Assembly (NCBI GenBank): GCA_021771715.1
Contig: JAETOO010000005.1
Coordinates: 62,001-126,000, forward strand
Reading direction: 5' to 3'
Source of the DNA: Oscillospiraceae bacterium
GTDB taxonomy: Bacteria; Bacillota; Clostridia; Lachnospirales; Lachnospiraceae
DNA: 64,000 bases
The translations under genes were made by a program, and so were the position numbers. A model generated the notes under the pieces. The model did no database searches, was not told where the DNA came from, and saw only the letters and a program-made list of their open reading frames with translations. Below, piece by piece: positions 1 through 7,727 of this stretch; the first letter of the stretch is position 1, and the number at the start of each line of letters is the position of its first letter.

Positions 1-75
1 TTTGTCTGTGATTAGTTAAGAATTTATTAAAGAACTGTTCATGAAAATACGTTATTATGGTACACAGGAGCCAGG

Positions 76-125
76 GCACTGGCACGCTCACGGTACTGTT
101 CATCCGGACATGAACGAGTCAGTGC
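76..125 (+). other. Possible leader hairpin upstream of the PAP2 gene
   Basis: An inner perfect 6-bp stem, GTTCAT (98-103) with ATGAAC (110-115) and loop CCGGAC, sits inside an outer GCACT (76-80)/AGTGC (121-125) pairing. It lies directly upstream of the TTG start at 153. No T-run follows, so it is not an obvious terminator. It may be a leader structure or chance pairing. Confidence 0.25.
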
Positions 126-152
126 ACCGGGAAGGGAAGGGATAGGAATATT

Positions 153-854
153 TTGAGGGCAAATAAGAAAAAATCATTTAGAGTATGGCTTGGAAATGTG
201 ATACCGGAGTACGCTTGGTGTCCGCTGATTTTTGAGTTTACCTTGAATATGCTGGTGTACACAGGGGCAAAGGTCATTGCCAGGAGCTGGAAGCACTTCG
301 ATCTGACGACCGAGCTGGACCGACGGACTCCCTTTTTGCCCTGGACGATCGTGATTTATTTCAGCTGCTATCTTTTCTGGTGCGTGAACTATGTTTTGAG
401 CGTCAGAGAGAACAGAGAGCGCACCTGGCGGTTCCTCAGTGCCGATTTTCTGGCGAAACTGGTCTGCCTTGCGTGTTTTCTGGCGATCCCGACGACAAAT
501 GCGCGGCCGGAGATCGTCGGTCATACGATCTGGGATGAGCTGATGCGGTTTTTGTACTGGATCGATTCTCCGGATAACCTCTTCCCCTCGATTCATTGCC
601 TGACGAGTTGGTTCTGTTACATTGGAATCAGAAAGCGGGAGGATGTTCCGAGGTGGTATCGCACGTTTTCCTGCCTGTTTGCGGTGGCGGTGTTTGTGTC
701 GACGCTGACGACAAAGCAGCATGTCATTGCCGATGTCGCAGGAGGTGTGGCGCTCGCAGAGATTTCCTATTGGATTGCAGGCCGTACGGCTCTTTCCGAC
801 AGGTACGGCTGCACGGCCAACCGGATCAATGCGCGGTTGTTCGAAAAAAGATAG
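153..854 (+). CDS. PAP2-superfamily membrane phosphatase
   Basis: This 233-residue multi-spanning protein carries two PAP2 signatures: PSIH near residues 145-148, and TTKQHVIAD at 186-194, which supplies the catalytic His190 and Asp194. The family removes phosphate from lipid phosphates such as phosphatidic acid, phosphatidylglycerol phosphate or undecaprenyl diphosphate, usually on the outer membrane face. The start is a TTG with a GGAAGGGAAGGGATAGG purine stretch ahead of it; no better ATG is present. It is the first of four lipid-related genes (with a flippase-like protein, pssA and psd), so a phospholipid role is likelier than a glycan role. That assignment is inference, and the substrate cannot be read from the sequence. 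Confidence 0.8.
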   Translation: MRANKKKSFRVWLGNVIPEYAWCPLIFEFTLNMLVYTGAKVIARSWKHFDLTTELDRRTPFLPWTIVIYFSCYLFWCVNYVLSVRENRERTWRFLSADFLAKLVCLACFLAIPTTNARPEIVGHTIWDELMRFLYWIDSPDNLFPSIHCLTSWFCYIGIRKREDVPRWYRTFSCLFAVAVFVSTLTTKQHVIADVAGGVALAEISYWIAGRTALSDRYGCTANRINARLFEKR

Positions 855-981
855 CAAAATGTGTTTTTTTGGAAAAATATGATTGTAGAATGAGTCGGAC
901 CTGTGTTAAACTTGTCTATATGAGCCATTGACGAAAATGACCAGGGATGCGACGACTTTTCGGAGATGGAGGAGGGATGAC

Positions 982-2130
982 ATGAAGCAGAATCGAAAAA
1001 AGGTACTCATGAATGCCCTTCTCTTTTTTGTTATTTTCGGCCTGACGGTGTACGGCGTGTTTCACGGGGAAGATCCGAGGGAACTGAAAGCGGCTCTTCG
1101 GGAATCAAAGCTGCGCTGGCTTGCACCAGCGGTCGTGTGTGTCCTGTTTTTTATCTGGGGCGAGTCGATTATCATATGGTATATGATGCGGTCCTGCGGG
1201 ATTCATCTCAAGGAGCGGCTGTGCTTCCTGATCTCATCGGTCGGCTTCTTTTTCAGCTGCGTCACGCCGTCGGCCTCCGGCGGTCAGCCGATGCAGATCT
1301 ATTTCATGAAAAAGGAAAAAATTCCGATTCCGATCTCAACCGTGATTTTGATGATCGTGACGATCACGTACAAGTTTGTGCTGGTCATGATCGGGCTTGC
1401 CGTGGCGCTTTTTGCGCGGCCGTTCCTTGTGGAATATCTGGGCAGCGTCCTGTTCATCTTCTATCTTGGACTCGCGCTGAACATTTTTTGTGTGACATTT
1501 ATGGGGATTCTTGTGTTTCACCCGTCGCTTGCGAAGTGGTTCATGGTAAAGGGACATCAGATCCTCGAGCGGTTCCATATCCTGCGCCGAAGCGAGGGGC
1601 GGCTGGCGAAGCTTGAGGATTCGATGGATCTGTACAGTGATACGGCGGCGTACATGGGGGCACATCCGCTGCTGATCGTAAATGTCTTCCTGATCACGTT
1701 TGTGCAGAGGCTTGCGCTGTTTGCAGTCACTTATTTTGTGTATCGCGCATTTTCGCTCACCGGTACGTCGGCTTTGGCGGTCATCACCCTGCAGGCGATT
1801 ATCTCGGTCTCTGTCGACATGCTGCCGCTGCCGGGCGGGATGGGGATCAGCGAGACGCTGTTCCTGGCCATTTTTCCGCCGGTATTCAAAGAACTGCTTC
1901 TTCCGGGGATGGTCCTGAGCCGTGGCCTTGGGTACTACAGTGAGCTGCTGATTTCGGCGGTGTTTACGCTGGCCGCAGTTGTCATATTCGGCAGCAGGGA
2001 GCGGACAAGGCAGAAGAAGCATCTGGGAGATGAGAAACATCCGGGTGTGCATGAGAGTGCAGATCTGCGCAGTGTGTCCGGGGTTCGTGTAACTGCTGAT
2101 TTTCGCAGTGCACAATCAGGCAGGAGATAG
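982..2130 (+). CDS. LPG_synthase_TM / UPF0104 flippase-like membrane protein
   Basis: A 382-residue polytopic protein with about eight hydrophobic segments. The early stretch SCVTPSASGGQPMQ and the later PLPGGMGISE are typical of the lysylphosphatidylglycerol-synthase transmembrane family (PF03706, also called YbhN/UPF0104). Members without the cytosolic aminoacyltransferase domain, like this one, are thought to move lipids or lipid-linked compounds. The ATG at 982 was chosen because GGAGGAGGGATGA lies just before it; an in-frame TTG at 928 lacks such a site. The last roughly 35 residues are a charged hydrophilic tail. Neighbours suggest a role with the phospholipid genes; the transported lipid is unknown. 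Confidence 0.75.
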   Translation: MKQNRKKVLMNALLFFVIFGLTVYGVFHGEDPRELKAALRESKLRWLAPAVVCVLFFIWGESIIIWYMMRSCGIHLKERLCFLISSVGFFFSCVTPSASGGQPMQIYFMKKEKIPIPISTVILMIVTITYKFVLVMIGLAVALFARPFLVEYLGSVLFIFYLGLALNIFCVTFMGILVFHPSLAKWFMVKGHQILERFHILRRSEGRLAKLEDSMDLYSDTAAYMGAHPLLIVNVFLITFVQRLALFAVTYFVYRAFSLTGTSALAVITLQAIISVSVDMLPLPGGMGISETLFLAIFPPVFKELLLPGMVLSRGLGYYSELLISAVFTLAAVVIFGSRERTRQKKHLGDEKHPGVHESADLRSVSGVRVTADFRSAQSGRR

Positions 2131-2280
2131 GGCGTATTAGTGAAAAGGGCAGAAGCACTGGATTTGTAAAACGCTTTATTTATAGGACTGTAGGGCTTGT
2201 CTGATATTTTGACGAGTGCGTGGGGCAGCGGAAATTACGGAGAAGTGCAGCAATAGGAAGAGACAAAAAGGGGAAAACGT

Positions 2281-2967
2281 ATGTTAGGATTTTACGATTA
2301 CACAGTGATATTGACTTATATGAGCCTGGCATCTTCGATTATCGGAATGTTTTGCGCTTTCTCGGGACATTTGCATCTGGCGATCACCTGCCTTGCGCTG
2401 TCCGGGCTGTTTGATACCTTTGACGGAAAGGTGGCCCGAACCAAAAAGAACCGGACGGAGGAGGAAAAGCATTTCGGTATTCAGATTGATTCACTGTGTG
2501 ATGTCATCTGCTTCGGCGTGCTTCCGGTCATCATCTGCTATTTTACCGGACTGCAGGACGTTCCGAGCATGGGGATTCTGATCCTGTACTGCCTCGCCGG
2601 CCTGATCCGGCTCGCATACTTTAATGTGATCGAGGAGCGCCGCCAGAAGGAGACAAGCGAGAAGCGCAAATATTACCAGGGGCTGCCGATTACGTCGATC
2701 TCCGTCATTTTACCGCTTGTGTACGTGGGCTCTTTTTTGTACGAGCAGAGCTTTCTGATCGTCCTTCGGCTGGTCATGCTGCTGACCGCAGTTCTCTTCA
2801 TCGGCAATTTCCGCTTCCGCAAGCCAAACAATAAAGAATTGGCCATTCTCATCGGAGTCGTCGCGGTTGCCGTCGTGTACATACTGCTGTTCTTCCGCTG
2901 GCGGCACATACAGTGGAGCTGGCGCGATGTGTTCCATTTGTTCCGCAGAGCGAGGGGAGGAAGCTGA
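2281..2967 (+). CDS. pssA: CDP-diacylglycerol--serine O-phosphatidyltransferase
   Basis: A 228-residue membrane enzyme of the CDP-alcohol phosphatidyltransferase family, which makes phosphatidylserine from CDP-diacylglycerol and serine. The family signature is present as DGKVAR (48-53), followed after a short clostridial-type insertion by G66, D70 and D74 in GIQIDSLCD. Several hydrophobic helices follow. The ATG is preceded by AAAAAGGGGAAAA. The next gene is phosphatidylserine decarboxylase, so the two complete the route to phosphatidylethanolamine. Length and the inserted NRTEEEKHF segment match the Gram-positive PssA type rather than the soluble E. coli enzyme. Confidence 0.92.
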   Translation: MLGFYDYTVILTYMSLASSIIGMFCAFSGHLHLAITCLALSGLFDTFDGKVARTKKNRTEEEKHFGIQIDSLCDVICFGVLPVIICYFTGLQDVPSMGILILYCLAGLIRLAYFNVIEERRQKETSEKRKYYQGLPITSISVILPLVYVGSFLYEQSFLIVLRLVMLLTAVLFIGNFRFRKPNNKELAILIGVVAVAVVYILLFFRWRHIQWSWRDVFHLFRRARGGS

Positions 2968-3137
2968 GAGATATTGTATGCAGAGAAACGGGACTCGCGG
3001 GGATGGATGTGGGGATTGTAAAAGAGAAGCATGGGGAGAGGATATTTGAGAGTGCGCTGATGTAGGGGAACTTGAGATAGGAGATGGATCAATGAGTTTT
3101 GAGCGTTGGTTTTAAATGGAAGTAAAAGATAGAAAAG

Positions 3138-3268
3138 AAAGATAGAAAATATATAGAGAACATAGAAAATATAGAGAATATAGAAAACATAGAGAATATA
3201 GAAAACATAGAGAACATAGAGAACATAAAAAACATAGAAAACATAGAGAACATAAAAAATATAGAGTA
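3138..3268 (+). repeat. 9-bp minisatellite (YATAGARAA)n
   Basis: About 14 nearly contiguous copies of a 9-base unit, CATAGAGAA or TATAGAAAA with small variants such as CATAAAAAA. The array is almost free of C and T except at fixed unit positions. It lies in the 507-bp gene-free gap between pssA and psd. The unit is a multiple of three, but plus-strand frames contain stops or no plausible start, so it is treated as non-coding. Confidence 0.85.
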
Positions 3269-3332
3269 CTGTGTATGAGGAAATGTGGGATAGAAAGAAG
3301 CGTAGAGAAATGAGAAAAAAATGAAGAGATAT

Positions 3333-3533
3333 GAGAAGAGATGGAATTAGACTGACAGGCAAGACAGAGCAGCAATAAGAAAGGCTCTGTGCAGAAAAAG
3401 AGAAGAGATGAAATGATACTGGCTGGCAAAACAGAACAGCAATAAGAAAGGTTCTGTGCAGAAAAGGAGAAGAGATGAAGTTGCACCGACAGGCAAAGCA
3501 GAGCTGTAATAAGAAAAACTCTGTGCAGGATAG
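3333..3533 (+). repeat. Three tandem copies of a 67-bp hairpin repeat
   Basis: Copies run 3333-3399, 3400-3466 and 3467-3533, each beginning GAGAAGAGATG. Each contains an inverted repeat around the same A-rich loop: ACAGAGC/GCTCTGT in copy 1, ACAGAAC/GTTCTGT in copy 2, and GCAGAGC/ACTCTGT in copy 3. The third copy overlaps the predicted start of psd. The 67-base period is not a multiple of three, so the repeat itself is not coding. Confidence 0.88.
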
Positions 3534-4440
3534 GCGGATCGAAGAGGAATCGTCAGGTAAAGTGGATTTTATAAAGGAGAAAGGGCGAGAGGATGCTGTG
3601 TCCTGGCAGAATCGCGTCCTTTCTCTTTTGTATGACCATGTTGCGGGCCGTGTACTGCTACGCCCCCTGGTCAGCCCCTGGTTCTCACAGCTGGGAGGCT
3701 GCCTGCTGGACACGCGTCTTTCCGCACTCGCAGTGCGCCCGTTTGTGCGCGCGCACCATATCGACCTGTCCGAGTGCGAGACGCGGCAGTTTCGCTCCTA
3801 CAACGATTTTTTCACCCGTCGCCTGCGCCCCGGTTCCCGCGCGATCAGTCCGGATCCGGATGTCTGGGTCAGCCCCTGCGACGGCAGACTCTCTGTCTAT
3901 CCGATCACGCAGGACGGCAGCTTCCTGATCAAACACACCAGATACACGGTCAGCGAGCTGCTGCACAACTCCTCGCTCGCGCAGCGCTACGAGGGAGGCA
4001 CGCTCTGGCTCTATCGCCTCTGCGTCGACGACTACCACCGATATATCTACCCCTGCGACGCCCTCAAATCCCGCAACATTCGCATTCCGGGCATTTTCCA
4101 CACCGTCAACCCGATCGCGAATGAGCACTATCCGATCTACAAAGAAAACACCCGCGAGTACTGTCTCCTTGGCTCTGAACAGTTCGGCACTGCCCTGATG
4201 ATGGAAGTCGGCGCCCTGCTCGTCGGAAAAATCGAGAACCACACAAAAGGCCGCGCAGCAGTGCACCGCGGAGAGGAGAAAGGATATTTTGCGTTTGGAG
4301 GGTCGACGATTGTAGTGCTGACGGAGAAAGGAAAGGTAACGCCGGAGGCACGGTTTGCGGAGAATACGCGAAGAGGAATCGAGACGAAGGTGAGATTGGG
4401 GGAACGTGTGGGGAAAATATGCGGAGAGAGATTGAAATGA
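3475..4440 (+). CDS. psd: Phosphatidylserine decarboxylase proenzyme
   Basis: This enzyme decarboxylates phosphatidylserine to phosphatidylethanolamine. With this start it has 321 residues. Visible landmarks are SPCDG (133-137, catalytic Asp136), DDYHRY (His188), FHTVNP, and the self-cleavage motif GGST (275-278), where Ser277 should become the pyruvoyl group. The start is uncertain. ATG 3475 lies in the third copy of a 67-bp repeat, yet only that copy has an AGGAG site before its ATG. GTG 3562 or GTG 3598 would give a protein nearer the usual length, and the recognisable domain starts only near residue 43. It pairs functionally with pssA. The first half of the gene is unusually C-rich (CGCC, CCGC codons) compared with the AG-rich DNA before it. 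Confidence 0.9.
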   Translation: MKLHRQAKQSCNKKNSVQDRRIEEESSGKVDFIKEKGREDAVSWQNRVLSLLYDHVAGRVLLRPLVSPWFSQLGGCLLDTRLSALAVRPFVRAHHIDLSECETRQFRSYNDFFTRRLRPGSRAISPDPDVWVSPCDGRLSVYPITQDGSFLIKHTRYTVSELLHNSSLAQRYEGGTLWLYRLCVDDYHRYIYPCDALKSRNIRIPGIFHTVNPIANEHYPIYKENTREYCLLGSEQFGTALMMEVGALLVGKIENHTKGRAAVHRGEEKGYFAFGGSTIVVLTEKGKVTPEARFAENTRRGIETKVRLGERVGKICGERLK

Positions 4441-4500
4441 AGGTGAGGTTGGTAAGTGTGTGGGGAGAGGATGAGTGAGTTGCAAGGGCAGGAGCGCAGA

Positions 4501-4550
4501 GGGAAAGAAGGACGAGGTATCAGAGAGCGGGTCCCTTTCCCTTGCTTTTC
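4501..4550 (+). terminator. Putative Rho-independent terminator after psd
   Basis: GGGAAAG-AA-GGAC (4501-4513) pairs with GTCC-CTTTCCC (4531-4541), giving 11 base pairs with a two-base bulge and a 17-nt loop. It is followed by TTGCTTTTCT. It overlaps the -35 region of the promoter for the next operon. Confidence 0.5.
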
Positions 4551-4570
4551 TATACGTCCTGTATTATAAT
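4542..4570 (+). promoter_or_regulatory. Sigma-A type promoter of the glycan cluster
   Basis: A perfect -10 box TATAAT (4565-4570) has TTGCTT (4542-4547) 17 bases upstream. Transcription should start near 4577, which leaves room for the AAAGGAGG site at 4602-4609 and the TTG start at 4615. It would leave almost no leader for an ATG at 4591. Confidence 0.65.
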
Positions 4571-4614
4571 GCACAGGAAAGAGAAAAAGAATGGACGGTA
4601 CAAAGGAGGATGCT

Positions 4615-5313
4615 TTGAACCTGCTTATTATGATTCCTGCCTACAACGAAGCAGAAAATATCGAGCGCGTGGTAGACAATCTGATTAAGAATTATTCTCA
4701 GTACGATTATGTGATTATAAACGACGGCTCCACGGATGACACGAGAAAGGTCTGTGCGCGCTGCAATTACAATATGATGGATCTTCCGGTCAATACAGGC
4801 CTGGCGGGTGCGATTAAGAGTGGAATGCGGTATGCGAATTATCACGGCTACGACTATGTCCTGCAGCTCGACGGAGACGGACAGCATGATCCAAAGTACA
4901 TTGAGGATATGATTGCAAAGATGGAAGAAACCGGCTGCGACATCGTGATCGGTTCCCGGTTTAAGACAGAGCGCAAGCCACTCAACTGTCGTATGATCGG
5001 GAGTCAGATACTGACAGCCGCGATCTGGCTGACGACCGGTGGAACCTATATCGGGGATGTCACCTCAGGTATGCGCCTGTTTAATAAAAAAATGATCAAG
5101 CGCTTTGGATATGATATTCATTATAGCCCTGAGCCAGATACCCTCGCCTACCTTTTAAACTGTAACGTCAAGATTGAGGAGATACAGGTAGAGATGCACG
5201 AGCGAATTGCAGGTGTCAGCTATCTCGATTTTAAGGGGTCTATCTGGTATATGATGAAAATGCTGTTTTCTATTTTGCTGTTCCAGTGGGTTCGAAGAAA
5301 GGTAAAGGAGTGA
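4615..5313 (+). CDS. DPM1-like family 2 glycosyltransferase (soluble)
   Basis: A 232-residue GT-A fold transferase. It begins with the typical LLIMIPAYNE strand, has the nucleotide-sugar region IINDGSTDDT and the metal-binding LDGDGQHD. It lacks the C-terminal membrane helices of GtrB/ArnC-type enzymes. TTG 4615 was chosen over ATG 4591: AAAGGAGG sits five bases before it, the predicted transcript start is near 4577, and the protein then begins exactly at the first beta strand. Four bases downstream is a DUF2304 membrane protein, a common partner of such enzymes, which may supply the membrane anchor. A likely product is a polyprenyl-phosphate-linked sugar (inference). Confidence 0.85.
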   Translation: MNLLIMIPAYNEAENIERVVDNLIKNYSQYDYVIINDGSTDDTRKVCARCNYNMMDLPVNTGLAGAIKSGMRYANYHGYDYVLQLDGDGQHDPKYIEDMIAKMEETGCDIVIGSRFKTERKPLNCRMIGSQILTAAIWLTTGGTYIGDVTSGMRLFNKKMIKRFGYDIHYSPEPDTLAYLLNCNVKIEEIQVEMHERIAGVSYLDFKGSIWYMMKMLFSILLFQWVRRKVKE

Positions 5314-5317
5314 GAAG

Positions 5318-5722
5318 ATGTCGTATACACTCAGGGTACTGCTGCTGATCGCAGCGCTTGCGACAGCGGGGTGGATTTTGTATAAAATACGCAAGCTAAA
5401 GGTGAAAATGGAGGATGCGATCTTCTGGATTATCTTCGCAGGCATTCTTTGCGTGCTTGGCATTTTTCCTGAATTCACCTATTGGCTGACAGAGAAGATG
5501 GGAGTAATGTCACCGGCAAATTTGATTTTCCTGGTGATCATTTTTCTTTTACTGGAAAAAGTATTTACCTTGTCGATTATTGTGTCCCAGTTAGAAGAAA
5601 AAATTACTGTCCTGTCCGCTGAGGTGGCACTTCGGTCGCATGATGCGGCAAGAAGGCTGAAAGAAGGGGAACAGGCGAGTGGAGAGACGGAGAAAGCAAC
5701 AGATGAGAGTGAACTGCGTTGA
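5318..5722 (+). CDS. DUF2304 small membrane protein
   Basis: A 134-residue protein with three hydrophobic segments (about 4-20, 32-50 and 66-90), followed by a polar tail. The tail's LSIIVSQLEEKITVLSAEVAL looks helical and coiled-coil prone. The pattern matches DUF2304 proteins, which regularly sit next to DPM1-like glycosyltransferases in surface polysaccharide loci. Here it starts four bases after such a gene, so translation is probably coupled. A role as membrane partner or anchor of that enzyme is inference; no catalytic residues are evident. Confidence 0.75.
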   Translation: MSYTLRVLLLIAALATAGWILYKIRKLKVKMEDAIFWIIFAGILCVLGIFPEFTYWLTEKMGVMSPANLIFLVIIFLLLEKVFTLSIIVSQLEEKITVLSAEVALRSHDAARRLKEGEQASGETEKATDESELR

Positions 5723-5788
5723 GTTTCCGGTTTGAATCATGCGAGAGATACTTACGCGGGAAACAGGAATCTCGGAGGGAGTTTTTCT

Positions 5789-6772
5789 ATGTCGATGGTA
5801 TCGGTCATCATCCCTGTATATAATACGAAGCTTTTCGTTGAAAAATGCATTCGCTCTGTAATGCGCCAGACACATCATGATCTGGAAATTTTAGTCATTG
5901 ATGACGGCAGTACGGACGGATGTTCTGAGTGTCTCGATCTGCTTGCAGAAGAGGATCGCCGAATTCAGGTGTTTCATCAGGAAAATGCAGGTGTGGCGGT
6001 TGCGCGCAATCGCGGCATTGATGCAGCGACCGGGGAATATCTCGTATTTATTGATGGAGATGATTATGTCGGGGAGCGCTATATTGAGGCTCTGTATGAG
6101 TGTGCGGAAAAGAACCAGGCGGAGCTGGTCATCTGCGGTCTGACATTTGTGGATGAGAAGGAACATATCTTAAAAGAAATTATTCCAGGCCCGTATATAA
6201 AGGGAGAGCATGAAGAGTGGACGTTCAGAATTTCAGCAGTTTGTTCCCATTTATACCGCCGCGAGCTCTGGGACAGATATCATATCCGGTTCTATCCGGG
6301 AGAACGAGGGGAGGATATGCCGATTTCCTTGTTTTTCAGTACCGTATGTGATAGAATAGCCACGTTGCCGAAAAACGATTATTTTTATGTGCAGCATGCA
6401 TCATCGGCCAGCCATAATTTTGCCGGGCTTAAAAAATATAGCCCGCCATATCATGCGCTGGAACGTGTCATTATTAAGATACAAACGTTGAATAAGATTA
6501 ACTGCTTTGAGTTTTATGAGTTATTTGTGCTCCGGATTTTGGGGACGTGTTATTTTACCCTTGGAAGGGGAGCGTCAAAACAGAGAGCAAGGGAATTAAG
6601 TGATTATATATCGCGAATTCTTCGGACGTATTTTAAAGGATTTGAAAAAAATTCTCTTACGAGACTGCAGTCGGGTTTGGATATTCCTTTTGCTCAGAAG
6701 CTCGCGGTCAAGGTGTTGATTTTATTGGTGAGAACGAATCTGTTATATCCTGTGTTGCGCCTGATGCGATAA
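5789..6772 (+). CDS. Family 2 glycosyltransferase
   Basis: A 327-residue cytoplasmic transferase with an N-terminal GT-A domain: VSVIIPVYN at the start, VIDDGSTDG near residue 40, ENAGVAVARNRGID, then FIDGDDY as the metal-binding DxD site. The C-terminal third is less conserved and rich in aromatic and basic residues, as usual for acceptor-binding regions. ATG 5789 is supported by GGAGGGA eight bases upstream; an in-frame TTG at 5732 only adds a non-family extension. It probably adds one sugar of the chain exported by the ABC transporter downstream. Donor and acceptor cannot be told. Confidence 0.85.
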   Translation: MSMVSVIIPVYNTKLFVEKCIRSVMRQTHHDLEILVIDDGSTDGCSECLDLLAEEDRRIQVFHQENAGVAVARNRGIDAATGEYLVFIDGDDYVGERYIEALYECAEKNQAELVICGLTFVDEKEHILKEIIPGPYIKGEHEEWTFRISAVCSHLYRRELWDRYHIRFYPGERGEDMPISLFFSTVCDRIATLPKNDYFYVQHASSASHNFAGLKKYSPPYHALERVIIKIQTLNKINCFEFYELFVLRILGTCYFTLGRGASKQRARELSDYISRILRTYFKGFEKNSLTRLQSGLDIPFAQKLAVKVLILLVRTNLLYPVLRLMR

Positions 6773-6845
6773 CGGCGGATAGTCTTTGATGGTCAGGAAG
6801 ATTGGACAGAGGAAAATAGTATGTGCAGACAGAGGATGCAAATAG

Positions 6846-7727
6846 ATGAGAGTTATTAGTTTTGTTGTATTGCATTACGGAGACCAAAATATAACATATG
6901 CGTGTGTGAATTCTATTTTGGCGTTGGATCAGCAGGAACGCATACGTGTTGTCATTGTGGATAACGACAGCAATGCAGCGGACGACGAGCGTGACAAGCT
7001 GGCAAGAATATATCAGAATAATCCCAGAATTGCAGTGTTGTCTATGAAAAAGCAACGGGGCTTTTCCTATGCAAATAATTGCGGATATCGTTATGCGAAA
7101 GAGAAACAGAAGGTGGATTGTATTATTTTATTGAATAATGATATCGAATTTCCGGACGGGGATTTTATACGAAGACTTGAACTATCGTATACAAGGGAGC
7201 ATTGTCATATTTTGAGCCCGGACATTGTTCGGCGTAGAGACGGAGAGCATCAAAGTCCTGTAGATATTCGTACACGCACGAAGCAGGAGGCGGACAATAC
7301 GATCCGGTTGAATCGGATTGCATTGAGATATTACTCCGTGCTGTATCCCATCCTTAGATTTAAATTGAACTGGGATGAGAAAGTCAGTTCTCAGAAACGA
7401 AAGAAAAATGTAGCTTATTACACTGCAAAACAAGAAGGGATCGTACCGTTTGGAGCATGCTTAATTTTTACTCCGAGCTTTGTGAAAGAGCAGAGCGAGG
7501 CTTTTGTACCCGAGACAGAATTTTATTATGAAGAATATATTCTCGCGTATCGTTGTCAAAAGATGGGGTATCGAATTGTGTACGATCCAACCATGAGGGT
7601 ATTCCACGAGAGTGGTATTGCTACAAAAAAAAGAAACTCCAGTGAATGGAAGCGGCTCTACTTTATAATAGAGAGAACGTTGAATGCATGTGAAATATAC
7701 AGGAAGTTAATAGATGAAAATGAATAG
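6846..7727 (+). CDS. Family 2 glycosyltransferase (rhamnosyltransferase-like)
   Basis: A 293-residue GT2 enzyme. It has ISFVVLHYGD at the N-terminus, VIVDNDSN, RGFSYANNCG, LLNNDIEF as the metal site, and GACLIF followed by the EEYILAYRCQKMGY acceptor region with the usual acidic pair. The NND form and late region resemble rhamnosyl- and galactofuranosyl-type GT2 enzymes, but the donor is not provable. Its 3' end overlaps the next glycosyltransferase by 14 bases, a sign of coupled translation. From here onward the DNA is noticeably AT-richer than the lipid genes. Confidence 0.82.
   Translation: MRVISFVVLHYGDQNITYACVNSILALDQQERIRVVIVDNDSNAADDERDKLARIYQNNPRIAVLSMKKQRGFSYANNCGYRYAKEKQKVDCIILLNNDIEFPDGDFIRRLELSYTREHCHILSPDIVRRRDGEHQSPVDIRTRTKQEADNTIRLNRIALRYYSVLYPILRFKLNWDEKVSSQKRKKNVAYYTAKQEGIVPFGACLIFTPSFVKEQSEAFVPETEFYYEEYILAYRCQKMGYRIVYDPTMRVFHESGIATKKRNSSEWKRLYFIIERTLNACEIYRKLIDENE

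Noticed and set aside
3138-3533. CRISPR-like array
   Set aside because: The repeat units are contiguous, with no unique spacers between them, and no cas genes are near.
2673-3713. Minus-strand open frame of 346 codons across the pssA-psd gap
   Set aside because: It is antisense to parts of pssA and psd, and its middle is the translated 9-bp minisatellite (alternating Tyr, Val, Leu, Phe). No family features.
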